Below, in pieces: positions 43,385 to 52,615 of a stretch of DNA of 64,000 nt (its first letter is position 1; the number at the start of each line of letters is the position of its first letter). Below the pieces are notes generated by a model. It made no database searches. It was not told the DNA's origin and saw nothing but the letters and a program-made list of their open reading frames with translations. Made by a program: the position numbers and the translations under genes. The stretch is from Tamlana sp038148895 (GTDB lineage Bacteria; Bacteroidota; Bacteroidia; Flavobacteriales; Flavobacteriaceae), in assembly GCA_038148895.1 (NCBI GenBank), contig JBBVGQ010000007.1; one strand, given 5' to 3'.

Positions 43385-43431
43385 GCAAAAACAAGGGTTG
43401 TTCTGAATATAAATGCATTTAAGTTTTTGAG

Positions 43432-43439
43432 TATCTTTG
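43432..43439 (+). promoter_or_regulatory. map promoter -7 box
   Basis: TATCTTTG, a perfect TAnnTTTG, ends 20 bases before the map ATG. Confidence 0.6.
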
Positions 43440-43459
43440 CATTCCTATAATTTATAGTT

Positions 43460-44278
43460 ATGATTATTGTAAAAACGAGAGAAGAGATTGAATTAATGCG
43501 CGAAAGTGCCTTAATTGTATCAAAAACTTTAGGTGAATTAGCTAAGGAAATTAAACCTGGTGTAACAACACTTCAGTTAGATAAAATTGCCGAAACATGC
43601 ATCAGAGATCATGGAGCCGTTCCTGGGTTTTTGGGTTTATACGATTTCCCAAACACGCTTTGCATGAGTCCAAACTCACAAGTTGTTCATGGTATTCCGA
43701 ATAACGAACTCTTAGTTGAAGGCGATATCATCTCTATTGATTGTGGCGCTCTTAAAAATGGTTTTTACGGCGATCATGCATTTACTTTTCCCGTAGGAGA
43801 GATTGATCCAGAAACTGAAAAATTACTTCAAGTAACCAAGGAATCTTTATACGTTGGTATTAGAGAGTTTAAGGCGAACAATCGTGTGGGTGACGTGGGT
43901 TATGCTATTCAAAAATACTGCGAAGACCATGGTTATGGTGTGGTTAGGGAATTGGTTGGCCATGGCTTGGGAAGTAAAATGCACGAAGACCCAGAGATGC
44001 CCAACTATGGCAAACGTGGAAGGGGCAAAAAATTTATTGAAGGCATGGTAGTTGCCATAGAGCCCATGATAAATATGGGAACACAGCGCATAAAACAACA
44101 CAGGGATGGTTGGACAATAACAACTCAAGATGGTAAACCTTCTGCCCATTTTGAACACGACGTAGCCCTTATTGATGGCAAACCCGAACTTCTTTCAACT
44201 TTTGCATATATTTATGAAGCCCTTGGTATTAAAAGTGATGAGGAAGTAGAATTTCGTCGCGAAGCATTAGTGCTATAA
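43460..44278 (+). CDS. map: Methionine aminopeptidase, type I
   Basis: A 272-aa cytosolic enzyme that removes the initiator methionine from new proteins, with a dinuclear metal site in a pita-bread fold. Ligands are visible in SIDCGALKNGFYGDHAFTF (two Asp), GHGLGSKMHEDP (His), IEPMI (Glu) and FEHDVALID (Glu). No N-terminal zinc-finger extension is present. Five bases separate its stop from the methyltransferase ATG, so they are likely co-transcribed. Confidence 0.96.
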   Translation: MIIVKTREEIELMRESALIVSKTLGELAKEIKPGVTTLQLDKIAETCIRDHGAVPGFLGLYDFPNTLCMSPNSQVVHGIPNNELLVEGDIISIDCGALKNGFYGDHAFTFPVGEIDPETEKLLQVTKESLYVGIREFKANNRVGDVGYAIQKYCEDHGYGVVRELVGHGLGSKMHEDPEMPNYGKRGRGKKFIEGMVVAIEPMINMGTQRIKQHRDGWTITTQDGKPSAHFEHDVALIDGKPELLSTFAYIYEALGIKSDEEVEFRREALVL

Positions 44279-44283
44279 CATTG

Positions 44284-45120
44284 ATGAAAAAACTGTTCAA
44301 GTTAGTACTCAATTTCATTCCCAGACCCTTATTGATTAGGCTGAGTTACGTTGTTCGGCCCGTTATGGCTTTATTTTTAAAAGGCTCAAAATTTACCGAC
44401 CCCATTGATGGTAAAAGCTTTAAAACCTTTTTGCCCTATGGCTATGGCAAACAACGAAACAATGTTTTATCGCCTTCAACATTAAGTTTGGAACGGCATC
44501 GGTTACTTTGGTTATATTTAAAAAATGAAACCGATTTTTTTCAACCTGAACTCGTTTCAGGTTCCATAAGCAATGTGGACAAAAGAATTATTTTAAGAGA
44601 TGCCGAAACAAGTTCGGCATTAAAAGTTTTGCACTTTGCGCCTGAGCAAGCCTTTTTCAATCGTTTCAAGAAAATGGACAATTTGGATTATGTAACAACC
44701 GATCTTAACTCACCATTGGCAGATGTGAAAGCCGATATTTGTAACCTTCCGTTTAATGACAATGAATTTGACGTTATTCTATGCAATCATGTTTTGGAAC
44801 ATATCCCAAATGACAAAAAGGCAATGAGTGAATTGTTTAGGGTAATGAAACCTAACGGCATGGGTATTTTTCAAGTTCCACAGGATTTAAATAGAGAAAC
44901 AACTTTTGAAGACGATTCGATAACCGATAAAAAAGAACGTGCCAAAATATTTGGGCAGTACGATCATGTTCGGGTTTATGGTCGTGATTATTTTAATAAG
45001 CTCCAGGCCATTGGTTTTAAGGTTGAAGAAGTAGATTACACAAGTAAACTTTCAGATGAGGAGATTAAAAAATTCTGTTTGGCAAAAGGGGAAATTATTC
45101 CTGTTGTCTATAAAAATTAA
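44284..45120 (+). CDS. Class I SAM-dependent methyltransferase
   Basis: A 278-aa protein with an N-terminal extension of about 100 residues before a methyltransferase type 11 core. The core has LKVLHFAPEQAFF as motif I, DYVTTDLNSPLADVKADI, and FDVILCNHVLEHIPNDKKAM as the conserved VLEH block. I start at ATG 44284; TTG at 44281 adds one codon. Family members act on small molecules or glycans, and the substrate here is unknown. The 3' end overlaps the convergent apbE by 4 bases. Confidence 0.85.
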   Translation: MKKLFKLVLNFIPRPLLIRLSYVVRPVMALFLKGSKFTDPIDGKSFKTFLPYGYGKQRNNVLSPSTLSLERHRLLWLYLKNETDFFQPELVSGSISNVDKRIILRDAETSSALKVLHFAPEQAFFNRFKKMDNLDYVTTDLNSPLADVKADICNLPFNDNEFDVILCNHVLEHIPNDKKAMSELFRVMKPNGMGIFQVPQDLNRETTFEDDSITDKKERAKIFGQYDHVRVYGRDYFNKLQAIGFKVEEVDYTSKLSDEEIKKFCLAKGEIIPVVYKN

Positions 45121-46088
45121 TCTTCAGGAAATCCGTTTAGCGTTAACGTTTCCAACTCCCCATTCTCATTTTCAAAAATCAAAAACACTTGTAACTCCGG
45201 GTGCGATTTTAAAAATACTTTTACTTTTTCCATGCCCATGGCCTTAAAAGCCGTAGCATAAGCATCAGCTTCCATACAATGTTCAGAAATAACTGAAATG
45301 CTCAATAACTTTGTTTTACTAGGGTATCCTGTTTTGGTATCAATAATATGAGCATATCGGTTACCATTTTCATCAACTTTAAATTTCCTATACGTTCCAG
45401 AAGTAGCCATAGCCTTATTCTGTAAAGCAATGACTTTTAAAATAGACTGCGTTCCATCAAAATGTGGCATTTCCACACCAACCTTCCATGGTTCTTTTTT
45501 TTCTAGATTAATGCCTTTTGTTCTAATTTCTCCGCCAATTTCAACCAAATAATCCGAAACATCTTTAGTCTCTAAAAAATCAGCAATAACGTCTACGCCA
45601 TACCCTTTGGCAATGGCATTGAAATCAATAAAAGCACCTTGAGGCTTTAAAATATTGTTGTGAATCCGTTCTACTTTATCGAAACCAACCGAAAGCATCA
45701 AACTATCAATTTTTAAACTGTCCAAATTGACGATTTTTCCCTCTGGGCCAAAATCCCAGGCATTTACAATAGCTCCAATTGTGGGATCAAAAGCACCTTT
45801 GGTTTCTTCGAAAATTTTCTTTGAAGCCTCAAAAACGCGAACAAAATGGTCATCAACTTCTTCAATCTCATTTCTATTCAATTTAGAAATTATTGAGTTG
45901 GGCTGATAAGTAGACATTGATTTGTTTACCACATAAAATAAGCTATCAAACTGGTTTTCGTAGTTGATTTCGGCGTTGTAAATAATATTATAGGATGTTC
46001 CAAAAACGAGACCGGTAAGCTTGGTGTTTTTTATTTCCGCTTTGCATGAAACAAAAAGAACTGCGACAAATAATAGTATGTTTTTCAA
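45117..46088 (-). CDS. apbE: FAD:protein FMN transferase, lipoprotein
   Basis: A 323-aa ApbE enzyme that attaches FMN covalently to Thr in D-x-x-S/A-G-A/E-T motifs of target proteins, notably NqrB and NqrC. The N-terminus (ILLFVAVLFVSCKAE) has a lipobox ending at Cys, so it is anchored on the periplasmic side where the targets are. Family landmarks are YQPNSIISKLN, GAFDPTIGAIVNAWDFGP, and the FAD-site DFNAIAKGYGVDVI. It lies 1 base after a small gene on the same strand and about 3.7 kb beyond nqrF. Confidence 0.95.
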   Translation of the reverse strand: MKNILLFVAVLFVSCKAEIKNTKLTGLVFGTSYNIIYNAEINYENQFDSLFYVVNKSMSTYQPNSIISKLNRNEIEEVDDHFVRVFEASKKIFEETKGAFDPTIGAIVNAWDFGPEGKIVNLDSLKIDSLMLSVGFDKVERIHNNILKPQGAFIDFNAIAKGYGVDVIADFLETKDVSDYLVEIGGEIRTKGINLEKKEPWKVGVEMPHFDGTQSILKVIALQNKAMATSGTYRKFKVDENGNRYAHIIDTKTGYPSKTKLLSISVISEHCMEADAYATAFKAMGMEKVKVFLKSHPELQVFLIFENENGELETLTLNGFPED

Positions 46089-46466
46089 TTAATTAAGATT
46101 CGTTTCAATAACTTGAATACCATTGTACTCCATTAAGTATTCTTCGCCCAGGTAAATGGGTGACTTTTCGCCATTTAAACTACCAATACCAACACCTGCG
46201 TACAACACTTTTGCGTCTTGCTCTCTGGCGTGCTGCTTAAAAGTTTCCATCCAAACAACATCATAATTATTGGGATTGTCAGGCAAAATTACTGCTCTCA
46301 CAATAACAAAATAGTACTGTTTATTTTTATCGATACAGACAAATTGCGGATGCTTTTTCAGTTTACTGTTAACAGCAATAAACTCAAAACCGCGTTCCTC
46401 CAGTTCCTTTCCAACATGGTTCATGGCAAGATTGTGTAGTTCTTGTTTGGTTAGGGGTTGACTCAT
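46089..46466 (-). CDS. Conserved hypothetical protein upstream of apbE
   Basis: A 125-aa soluble protein with no signal peptide or membrane segment. It begins MSQPLTKQELHNLAMNHVGKEL and has a mixed alpha/beta pattern (FVCIDKNKQYYFVIVRAVI). Its last base abuts apbE, so they form an operon; conserved partners of apbE/nqr in flavobacteria may include it. I know no function. Confidence 0.72.
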   Translation of the reverse strand: MSQPLTKQELHNLAMNHVGKELEERGFEFIAVNSKLKKHPQFVCIDKNKQYYFVIVRAVILPDNPNNYDVVWMETFKQHAREQDAKVLYAGVGIGSLNGEKSPIYLGEEYLMEYNGIQVIETNLN

Positions 46467-46700
46467 GGTACAAAAGTATAAAAAGTTAATTTGTTGATGA
46501 CACTTTTAATCTCTTTCGTCTTAATTGTAAAATATGGCATAATAGGCAACCCTTAGTTTAACAATAAAAAGAACTATGTACAAGTAAATTAGCAACCTGA
46601 TAACCATTTGATGATTTAATATTTGCCTTAACTTGAAATAATTGTATCTTTCCTCTTGCTGTTAATTGATAAAAAAACGTTACACAATACTTTTATATAT

Positions 46701-46829
46701 TTAAAAGATGCCCACTACTATTTGAGCTTGGCTTATTTAAAAAAAGGAAATACAAAACTGGCCAAAAATAATTTTAACTTAAGTGGTACCTATTCAAGCA
46801 AGTCTATTTTAAAAGAATTAGAATATTGA
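46701..46829 (+). pseudogene. C-terminal remnant of a TPR-type protein
   Basis: In the 440-base gap 46467-46905 a frame encodes LKDAHYYLSLAYLKKGN followed by TKLAKNNFNLSGTYSSKS and ILKELEY before TGA 46827-46829. This reads like the last TPR and tail of a larger TPR protein. The frame is open upstream only to a TAA near 46630 and the upstream codons do not look coding, so the rest of the gene is missing. The rest of the gap is AT-rich with no other gene. Confidence 0.55.
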
Positions 46830-46905
46830 TACCTTTATCAACCACTGGATTAAAAAGCTGAAACAATTTAAAGCGCGATATAAAACTTTAACCATCTAAA
46901 AATAA

Positions 46906-48345
46906 ATGACTAAACATCCCTTTTCTAAAAGAATCGGACTTTTAATCGGGCCACTACTCTTTGTCATCATTCAATTTATAACTCCGGAAATTATTTCCCA
47001 AAAAGCAACTACGGTTATAGCATTGGCCGTTTGGATGGTGCTTTGGTGGATTACCGAAGCTGTTTCTATTTCTGTTACCGCTTTGCTCCCACTTTTATTT
47101 TTTCCACTTTTTAAAGTTATGCCCATGGCAAATGTTGGCTCAAATTACGGAAGCCCCATAGTTTTTCTGTTTTTTGGTGGATTTGTTTTGGCTTTAGCTT
47201 TAGAAAAAGTCAACTTGCATAAGCGTATTGCCTTGAATATTATTAAAAGAACTGGCACTACACCCAACAAAGTTATCCTCGGTTTTATGATTGCCACCGG
47301 TTTCATGAGTATGTGGATTAGCAATACGGCCAGTACCGTGGTTATGCTACCCATCGCTATGTCTGTAATAAAATTACTGATTGATGATGAAGACGGTTTT
47401 ACCAAAAAAGATTTGAATTTTGCCGTAAGTGTTATGCTTGGTATTGCATTTTCGGCCAATGCCGGTGGCATTGCAACGGTTATTGGCACACCGCCGAATT
47501 CGGTTTTAATTGGGCTTCTTGAAAATGAATATCATATTGAAATTTCATTTTTAAAATGGATGGTTTTAGGGCTACCTTTTTCTGCACTTTTAATTGCACT
47601 AATTTATTTGGTATTGGTAAAATGGATGTTTCCTAATAAAGGATTGGTATTTAATGCATCAAAGGATTTTATTGACATTGAACTCGAAAAATTGGGTAAA
47701 ACCACCCCCAAAGAAAAACACGTTTTAACTGTTTTTGCGGTTATCGTTTCCTTATGGATATTCAGGAGCCTTATCAATTCATTAATTCCAAACTTGGGAT
47801 TATCAGATACCATGATTAGCGTTTTAGGTGCCATTGCTTTATTTGCAGTTCCTTTTAACCTTAAAAAAGGAGACTTTGTTTTGCATTGGAACGATACCCA
47901 AAAATTAGCTTGGGGAATTTTAATATTATTCGGTGGAGGATTGGCCCTAGCAAACGGCATGTCGGCCAGCGGTATTGTAGATGTTGTAGCCAATATCATT
48001 TCAAATTGCAACATCAGTGTATTGGTCATGGCTTCGATACTTATAGCCTTAATGTTGTTTATGACAGAACTAATGAGCAATGTAGCCTTAACAGCGGTAT
48101 TAGCTCCCGTAGTGGCAGGCATAGCCATAGGTTTAGAAATAAATATTTTATATCTGCTAATTCCTGTAACTATTGCCAGCAGCTGTGCCTTTATGCTCCC
48201 TATGGCAACTCCTCCAAATGCCATTGTTTTTGCCAGTGGCTATATAAAAGTAAACCAAATGGCCCGTGTTGGGATTATCTTGAATTTAATTTCCGTTGCT
48301 CTTTTAATTTTGTTGTTTCAGTTTGTTTTGCCAATCATATTTTAA
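46906..48345 (+). CDS. DASS/SLC13 family sodium:anion symporter
   Basis: A 479-aa inner-membrane permease with about 11-12 helices, of the divalent anion:Na+ symporter family (dicarboxylates, sulfate). The two substrate/Na+ loops are visible: WISNTASTVVMLPIA in the first half and ELMSNVALTAVLAPV in the second. The helices AWGILILFGGGLALA and MLPMATPPNAIVFASG complete the signature. It probably uses the Na+ gradient made by the neighbouring Na+-NQR. The substrate cannot be settled. It starts a plus-strand trio that interrupts the nqr-apbE order. Confidence 0.92.
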   Translation: MTKHPFSKRIGLLIGPLLFVIIQFITPEIISQKATTVIALAVWMVLWWITEAVSISVTALLPLLFFPLFKVMPMANVGSNYGSPIVFLFFGGFVLALALEKVNLHKRIALNIIKRTGTTPNKVILGFMIATGFMSMWISNTASTVVMLPIAMSVIKLLIDDEDGFTKKDLNFAVSVMLGIAFSANAGGIATVIGTPPNSVLIGLLENEYHIEISFLKWMVLGLPFSALLIALIYLVLVKWMFPNKGLVFNASKDFIDIELEKLGKTTPKEKHVLTVFAVIVSLWIFRSLINSLIPNLGLSDTMISVLGAIALFAVPFNLKKGDFVLHWNDTQKLAWGILILFGGGLALANGMSASGIVDVVANIISNCNISVLVMASILIALMLFMTELMSNVALTAVLAPVVAGIAIGLEINILYLLIPVTIASSCAFMLPMATPPNAIVFASGYIKVNQMARVGIILNLISVALLILLFQFVLPIIF

Positions 48346-48440
48346 AATACATTATAAACGTAACTTTAGAGAAACAATAATTTTTGTAAAGCCCTAACTT
48401 TTCTACAACAAATAATTTTGGCTAACCATATACGCACAAC

Positions 48441-49238
48441 ATGATTAAATTATTTCGAAGTATTCGTAAAAAACTATTAGCAGAGGGAAAAACCACCAAC
48501 TACCTAAAATATGCTATTGGCGAAATTGTATTGGTGGTTCTAGGAATTTTAATTGCATTACAGATTAATAATTGGAATGAGCAAAGAAAACTTCAAAAGC
48601 TCGAAAAAACATATTATGAAAGTTTGTACACCGACATTAAAAAAGATTCTTTAGAATATATAAGAAAGAGTAGAAATGCTAATAGAAACATTCAAAAACT
48701 AAATAATATTTTAAAATTTATTGATAACGATTATGATATAAAAAAGACAAAGCTTGATTCAATTGACTTTGGCAATAAAATCTATAAAGATACGCTAGCT
48801 CTTATTTTTAGTTTCTCTCAAGCTGGTTTTGTACAATTCCCTCAAACCTATGAAAACACTATTACTGATTTAAGATCAACTGGAAATATTAAGCTTTTAA
48901 AAAATGAAGAACTTAAAAATAGAATTATAGACTATTATAATTCCCAGAAACTTTTTAAATCTTGGAATGAATCGCTTATTACAGCAAGACAGACTATGGA
49001 ATCTGCCCTTAACAATATACTCAATGAGGAAGAACGTGTTGCCTATAACACAAAGGAAGGGTTGACTATGGATAAAATAGAATATTCTATTTTTCTTGAA
49101 AAATTAAAGCTCGAACCAGAATTTGATGGCTTGGTAATTGGCATGTTGCATTTACATTACCGAATATTAAAACAATGTGACGACAATTTGAAATATCATG
49201 TAATACCTATAATGGATAGTCTTAGAAAGGAATTTTAA
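48441..49238 (+). CDS. DUF6090 family membrane protein
   Basis: A 265-aa protein with the family N-terminus: a Lys/Arg-rich lead, then a single transmembrane helix (GEIVLVVLGILIALQINNWN) ending in the conserved QINNWNEQRK. The remaining 220 residues are charged and helical, with likely coiled coil, on the outer side. Such proteins are frequent and multicopy in Flavobacteriaceae; function unknown. It lies 95 bases after the permease. Confidence 0.85.
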   Translation: MIKLFRSIRKKLLAEGKTTNYLKYAIGEIVLVVLGILIALQINNWNEQRKLQKLEKTYYESLYTDIKKDSLEYIRKSRNANRNIQKLNNILKFIDNDYDIKKTKLDSIDFGNKIYKDTLALIFSFSQAGFVQFPQTYENTITDLRSTGNIKLLKNEELKNRIIDYYNSQKLFKSWNESLITARQTMESALNNILNEEERVAYNTKEGLTMDKIEYSIFLEKLKLEPEFDGLVIGMLHLHYRILKQCDDNLKYHVIPIMDSLRKEF

Positions 49239-49295
49239 AATCTAAATTCAGCCATTTTTTTTTGATTCTTAATGAATTATGTCTAATTTAATAAG

Positions 49296-49757
49296 ATGAA
49301 AACAACAATCCGCTTTGAAAATGCTATAAGAAGGCTTTATACTGCTTTTCACAACAACACATTAAATCCAGAATGCTGTAAACAATGTGCTGTTGGAAAT
49401 ATTTTGGACAATACCGATAGCTGGAAACATCTATCTGATGACCACGGAAGTTTGAGGTTAAATTACCTTGGGCTTGTACACCAAAACCTTGGCAGGAAAT
49501 TCAATGGATATTCCCCTTTGGAATTATTACAGATTGAATCTGTTTTTTTAAGTGCTTGTGGTTACCAATTACCATTTCACCATAGACATGTAAGACCTAA
49601 AAACCCAACCGATAAAAATATTTTATTTGATGGACTATCTGCCGTTGTTACTTTTTTATGTGAACTTGATGGTATCTCAAATGTTATGGATTATAACAAA
49701 TTATTTGAAGTTGAAACTAATGAAGCTCACTTTCAATCTGAAAAAATCTCAGCTTAA
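49296..49757 (+). CDS. Conserved Cys/His-rich protein near nqr
   Basis: A 153-aa soluble protein. It carries LNPECCKQCAVGN near the N-terminus, a Cys in LSACGYQLPFHHRHVRP with an adjacent His cluster, and VVTFLCELDG. The spacing of Cys and His suggests a metal or cluster site, though I know of no such demonstration. From memory, homologues in this family have been labelled as a Na+-NQR subunit F by proximity, but this is not NqrF and has no FAD or ferredoxin domain. It converges with nqrF, 75 bases away. Confidence 0.75.
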   Translation: MKTTIRFENAIRRLYTAFHNNTLNPECCKQCAVGNILDNTDSWKHLSDDHGSLRLNYLGLVHQNLGRKFNGYSPLELLQIESVFLSACGYQLPFHHRHVRPKNPTDKNILFDGLSAVVTFLCELDGISNVMDYNKLFEVETNEAHFQSEKISA

Positions 49758-49770
49758 ATACTAAAACAAA

Positions 49771-49800
49771 AAAACCCAATACATTTGTACTGGGTTAATT
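49771..49800. terminator. Bidirectional terminator between the Cys/His gene and nqrF
   Basis: AACCCAATAC pairs with GTACTGGGTT around an ATTT loop with one mismatch, flanked by an A run and T-rich sequence. Confidence 0.72.
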
Positions 49801-49832
49801 TTTATAATGAGATGCTAAATAGCGATTATCTT

Positions 49833-51149
49833 CTAGCCTCCAAAGTCATCAAATCTTATATTCTCATCTGGGATACCAAAATCTTCTCCCATTTTTTGAA
49901 CAGCTTTGTTCATCAATGGTGGTCCACAGAAATATAACTCAATATCTTCTGGAGCATCGTGTTTACTTAGGTAATTATCTATAACACAGTTGTGGATGAA
50001 CCCAACAAAACCATCACCTGGAGAATCAATATCTTTTTTAACTTTCCAATTGTCTTCTGGTAAAGGCTCTGATAATGCCAAGAAAAATCTGAAGTTAGGA
50101 AACTCTTTCTCTAATTTATAAAAATGGTCTAAATAGAACAACTCACGCTTAGAACGTCCACCGTACCAATAGGTCACCTTTCTACCTGTTTTTAAAGTCT
50201 TAAATAAGTGATACAAGTGTGAACGCATAGGCGCCATACCAGCACCACCACCTACATAAAGCATTTCGGCATCAGACTCGTTGATAAAGAATTCACCATA
50301 AGGTCCTGAAATAATTACTTTATCACCTTTCTTTCTTGAGAAAATATATGATGAAGCTATACCGGGGTTAACATCCATCCAACCATTTTTAGCACGATCC
50401 CAAGGTGGGGTGGCAATACGAACATTCAACATAATTTCACGACCTTCAGCTGGGTAAGAAGCCATGGAATAGGCTCTTTCCACTGTTTCATCATTCTTCA
50501 TGACTAAAGGCCAAAGGCCAAACTTATCCCATTCTGCTTGAAACTTATCTGGAGTTTCATGCTCTTCTGGGTGTGCCGTAATATCAATATCAGAATATTT
50601 TATTTCACATTCTGGAATTTCAATTTGAATGTAACCACCAGCTTTGTAGTTCATGTCCTCAGGGATTTCAACCACAAACTCTTTAATAAAAGACGCTACG
50701 TTAAAGTTACGAACAACAACAGCCTCCCATTTTTTAATACCAAAAACCTCTTCAGGAATGGTGATGTTCATGTCTTGCTTAACCTTTACTTGGCAAGCCA
50801 GACGTGCACCATGCTGCAATTCCTTTCTTGTAAAATGAGGGGTTTCTGTTGGAAGAGCTTCTCCTCCACCAGACAACACATGGCATTCACATTGAATACA
50901 AGTTCCACCACCACCACAGGCAGACGGTAAAAATATTTTCTTTGAACCCAAAGTTGAAAGCAAACTTCCTCCAGAGGCCACTTCAATTTCCTTTTCACCA
51001 TTTATGGTAATCTTGACTGGGCCCGAAGGCGATAATTTTTGTTTTACAACTAATAGTAATGCAACCAACAACAACGTAATAACCAAAAACGCTACTACTG
51101 TTACTGTAATTGTTCCTGTTGTACTTGCGGCTAAAATCATGTTACTCAT
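49833..51149 (-). CDS. nqrF: Na+-NQR subunit F
   Basis: The 438-aa NADH-oxidising entry subunit of the Na+-pumping complex. Order: N-terminal membrane helix (about 15-37), 2Fe-2S ferredoxin domain (CGGGGTCIQCEC), then a ferredoxin-reductase domain with FAD motif RAYSMASYPAE and NADH motif LYVGGGAGMAPMRSHL. It ends with the conserved CGPPLMNKAV and FDDFGG. It overlaps nqrE by 8 bases. Confidence 0.97.
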   Translation of the reverse strand: MSNMILAASTTGTITVTVVAFLVITLLLVALLLVVKQKLSPSGPVKITINGEKEIEVASGGSLLSTLGSKKIFLPSACGGGGTCIQCECHVLSGGGEALPTETPHFTRKELQHGARLACQVKVKQDMNITIPEEVFGIKKWEAVVVRNFNVASFIKEFVVEIPEDMNYKAGGYIQIEIPECEIKYSDIDITAHPEEHETPDKFQAEWDKFGLWPLVMKNDETVERAYSMASYPAEGREIMLNVRIATPPWDRAKNGWMDVNPGIASSYIFSRKKGDKVIISGPYGEFFINESDAEMLYVGGGAGMAPMRSHLYHLFKTLKTGRKVTYWYGGRSKRELFYLDHFYKLEKEFPNFRFFLALSEPLPEDNWKVKKDIDSPGDGFVGFIHNCVIDNYLSKHDAPEDIELYFCGPPLMNKAVQKMGEDFGIPDENIRFDDFGG

Positions 51150-51888
51150 TTACTTTTATGTTGTTAGCTAACACTTCTTCGTCTGTATTTTCTACTTCGC
51201 TCAATACGACCTTATCTTCTGTTTCTTTCTGAACTGAAGCAGTTTTTTCCTCTTTTGCGCCTTCATCATCACCACCTGTTAACATACCTCCAAAACTCAT
51301 AAAACCTATAGCCATTAAACCTGTAATGATGAAGGTAATACCTAATCCTCTTAACGCTGGCGGCACCTTAGAGTATCTGATTTTTTCACGAATAGCTGCA
51401 ATAGCCAAAATAGCTAAAAACCATCCTATTCCTGAGGCAATACCATAATTAAAAGCTAAACCTAAAGAAGGAATTTCACGAGATTGCATAAATAGTGAAC
51501 CTCCCAAAATAGCACAGTTTACAGCAATAAGTGGCAAGAAAATACCAAGTGAATTGTATAATGATGGTGAAAATTTCTCAACCACAATTTCAACCAATTG
51601 CACCATGGTAGCAATTGTTGCTATGAACATGATGAATGATAAGAAGCTTAAATCGTAATCGGCATATTCTTCACCCAACCAAGTTAGAGCACCGGGTTGC
51701 AAAAGATATTGGTCCAACAACCAGTTTAAGGGTACCGTAATAGCCAAAACAAAGATTACGGCGGCACCAAGACCTACAGCCGTACTTACTTTTTTAGATA
51801 CAGCAAGGTAAGAACACATTCCTAAGAACGTGGCAAATACCATGTTGTCTATAAATATTGATTTGAAAAATAATTCTATATGTTCCAT
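51142..51888 (-). CDS. nqrE: Na+-NQR subunit E
   Basis: A 248-aa membrane subunit with six helices. The cluster cysteines that pair with NqrD are present in FLGMCSYLAV and AVNCAILGG; with the NqrD cysteines they hold the intramembrane iron centre. It is longer than the usual ~200 aa because of an acidic, Lys/Glu-rich tail of about 45 residues (from about 204) that looks disordered. It overlaps nqrF by 8 bases. Confidence 0.96.
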   Translation of the reverse strand: MEHIELFFKSIFIDNMVFATFLGMCSYLAVSKKVSTAVGLGAAVIFVLAITVPLNWLLDQYLLQPGALTWLGEEYADYDLSFLSFIMFIATIATMVQLVEIVVEKFSPSLYNSLGIFLPLIAVNCAILGGSLFMQSREIPSLGLAFNYGIASGIGWFLAILAIAAIREKIRYSKVPPALRGLGITFIITGLMAIGFMSFGGMLTGGDDEGAKEEKTASVQKETEDKVVLSEVENTDEEVLANNIKVNE

Positions 51889-51900
51889 ATTATTATAAGT

Positions 51901-51960
51901 CTTCAGTATTCAGTATTTAGTCTTCAGTAACTGCTTACTGCGACTGCCAACTGCCTACTA
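51901..51960. repeat. Tandem-like repeat between nqrD and nqrE
   Basis: Degenerate units CTTCAGTA, TTCAGTATT and then ACTGC repeated about four times fill the 74-base nqrD-nqrE gap. Every other nqr junction is at most 5 bases or an overlap. A dispersed intergenic element has probably entered the operon here. Confidence 0.6.
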
Positions 51961-51962
51961 TT

Positions 51963-52610
51963 TTAATGATCTTCTATTAATGCTTTATTTTTTGTTCTTT
52001 GCACCCAAATGATAATACCCACAACGATTAATGCCATTGGCGACAACAGCATAAAACCGTTATTTTCATAACCTATGGCGTACAAACCAGTTTTTTCAAT
52101 AGGATCACCCAACACCTTAAAACCTAATAAAGTACCCGATCCAAGCAATTCTCTAAAGAACCCAACTATAATTAAGATGGCACCGTAGCCTGCTGCATTT
52201 CCTATACCATCTAAAAACGAACGCCATGGGCCATTACCTAAGGCGAAGGCTTCAAAACGCCCCATAATGATACAGTTGGTAATGATTAACCCTACGAATA
52301 CGGATAATGTTTTACTTAATTCATAAGAGAATGCTTTGAGCACTTGGTCAACTATAATTACTAAAGCAGCAACAACAACCAATTGAACAATGATTCTAAT
52401 TTTTGAAGGAATGATGTTTCTCATTAAAGAAATAACAACATTACCAATACCTAAAACAGCCATTACCGAGATAGCCATAACAATTGATGCTTTCAACTGT
52501 GCCGTAATTGCCAATGCCGAACATATACCTAAAACCTGAATAGTAATTGGGTTATTATCCGCTAATGGATCTGTAATTAACTTGGCATCTTTTTTTGATA
52601 AAAGTCCCAT
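51963..52610 (-). CDS. nqrD: Na+-NQR subunit D
   Basis: A 215-aa six-helix membrane subunit, homologous to NqrE in inverted topology. The iron-site cysteines are in QVLGICSALAIT and LIITNCIIMGRFEAFALG, as in the Vibrio complex. It lies 5 bases after nqrC and 74 bases before nqrE, the one interrupted junction of the operon. Confidence 0.96.
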   Translation of the reverse strand: MGLLSKKDAKLITDPLADNNPITIQVLGICSALAITAQLKASIVMAISVMAVLGIGNVVISLMRNIIPSKIRIIVQLVVVAALVIIVDQVLKAFSYELSKTLSVFVGLIITNCIIMGRFEAFALGNGPWRSFLDGIGNAAGYGAILIIVGFFRELLGSGTLLGFKVLGDPIEKTGLYAIGYENNGFMLLSPMALIVVGIIIWVQRTKNKALIEDH

Positions 52611-52615
52611 ATAAA

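Noticed and set aside
47604..48224. 206-aa antisense ORF inside the DASS permease, and a 164-aa overlapping ORF at 47886-48380
   Set aside because: The plus-strand frame is a clear SLC13 permease with both SNxxxT-type loops. The other frames have no family features and arise from codon bias.
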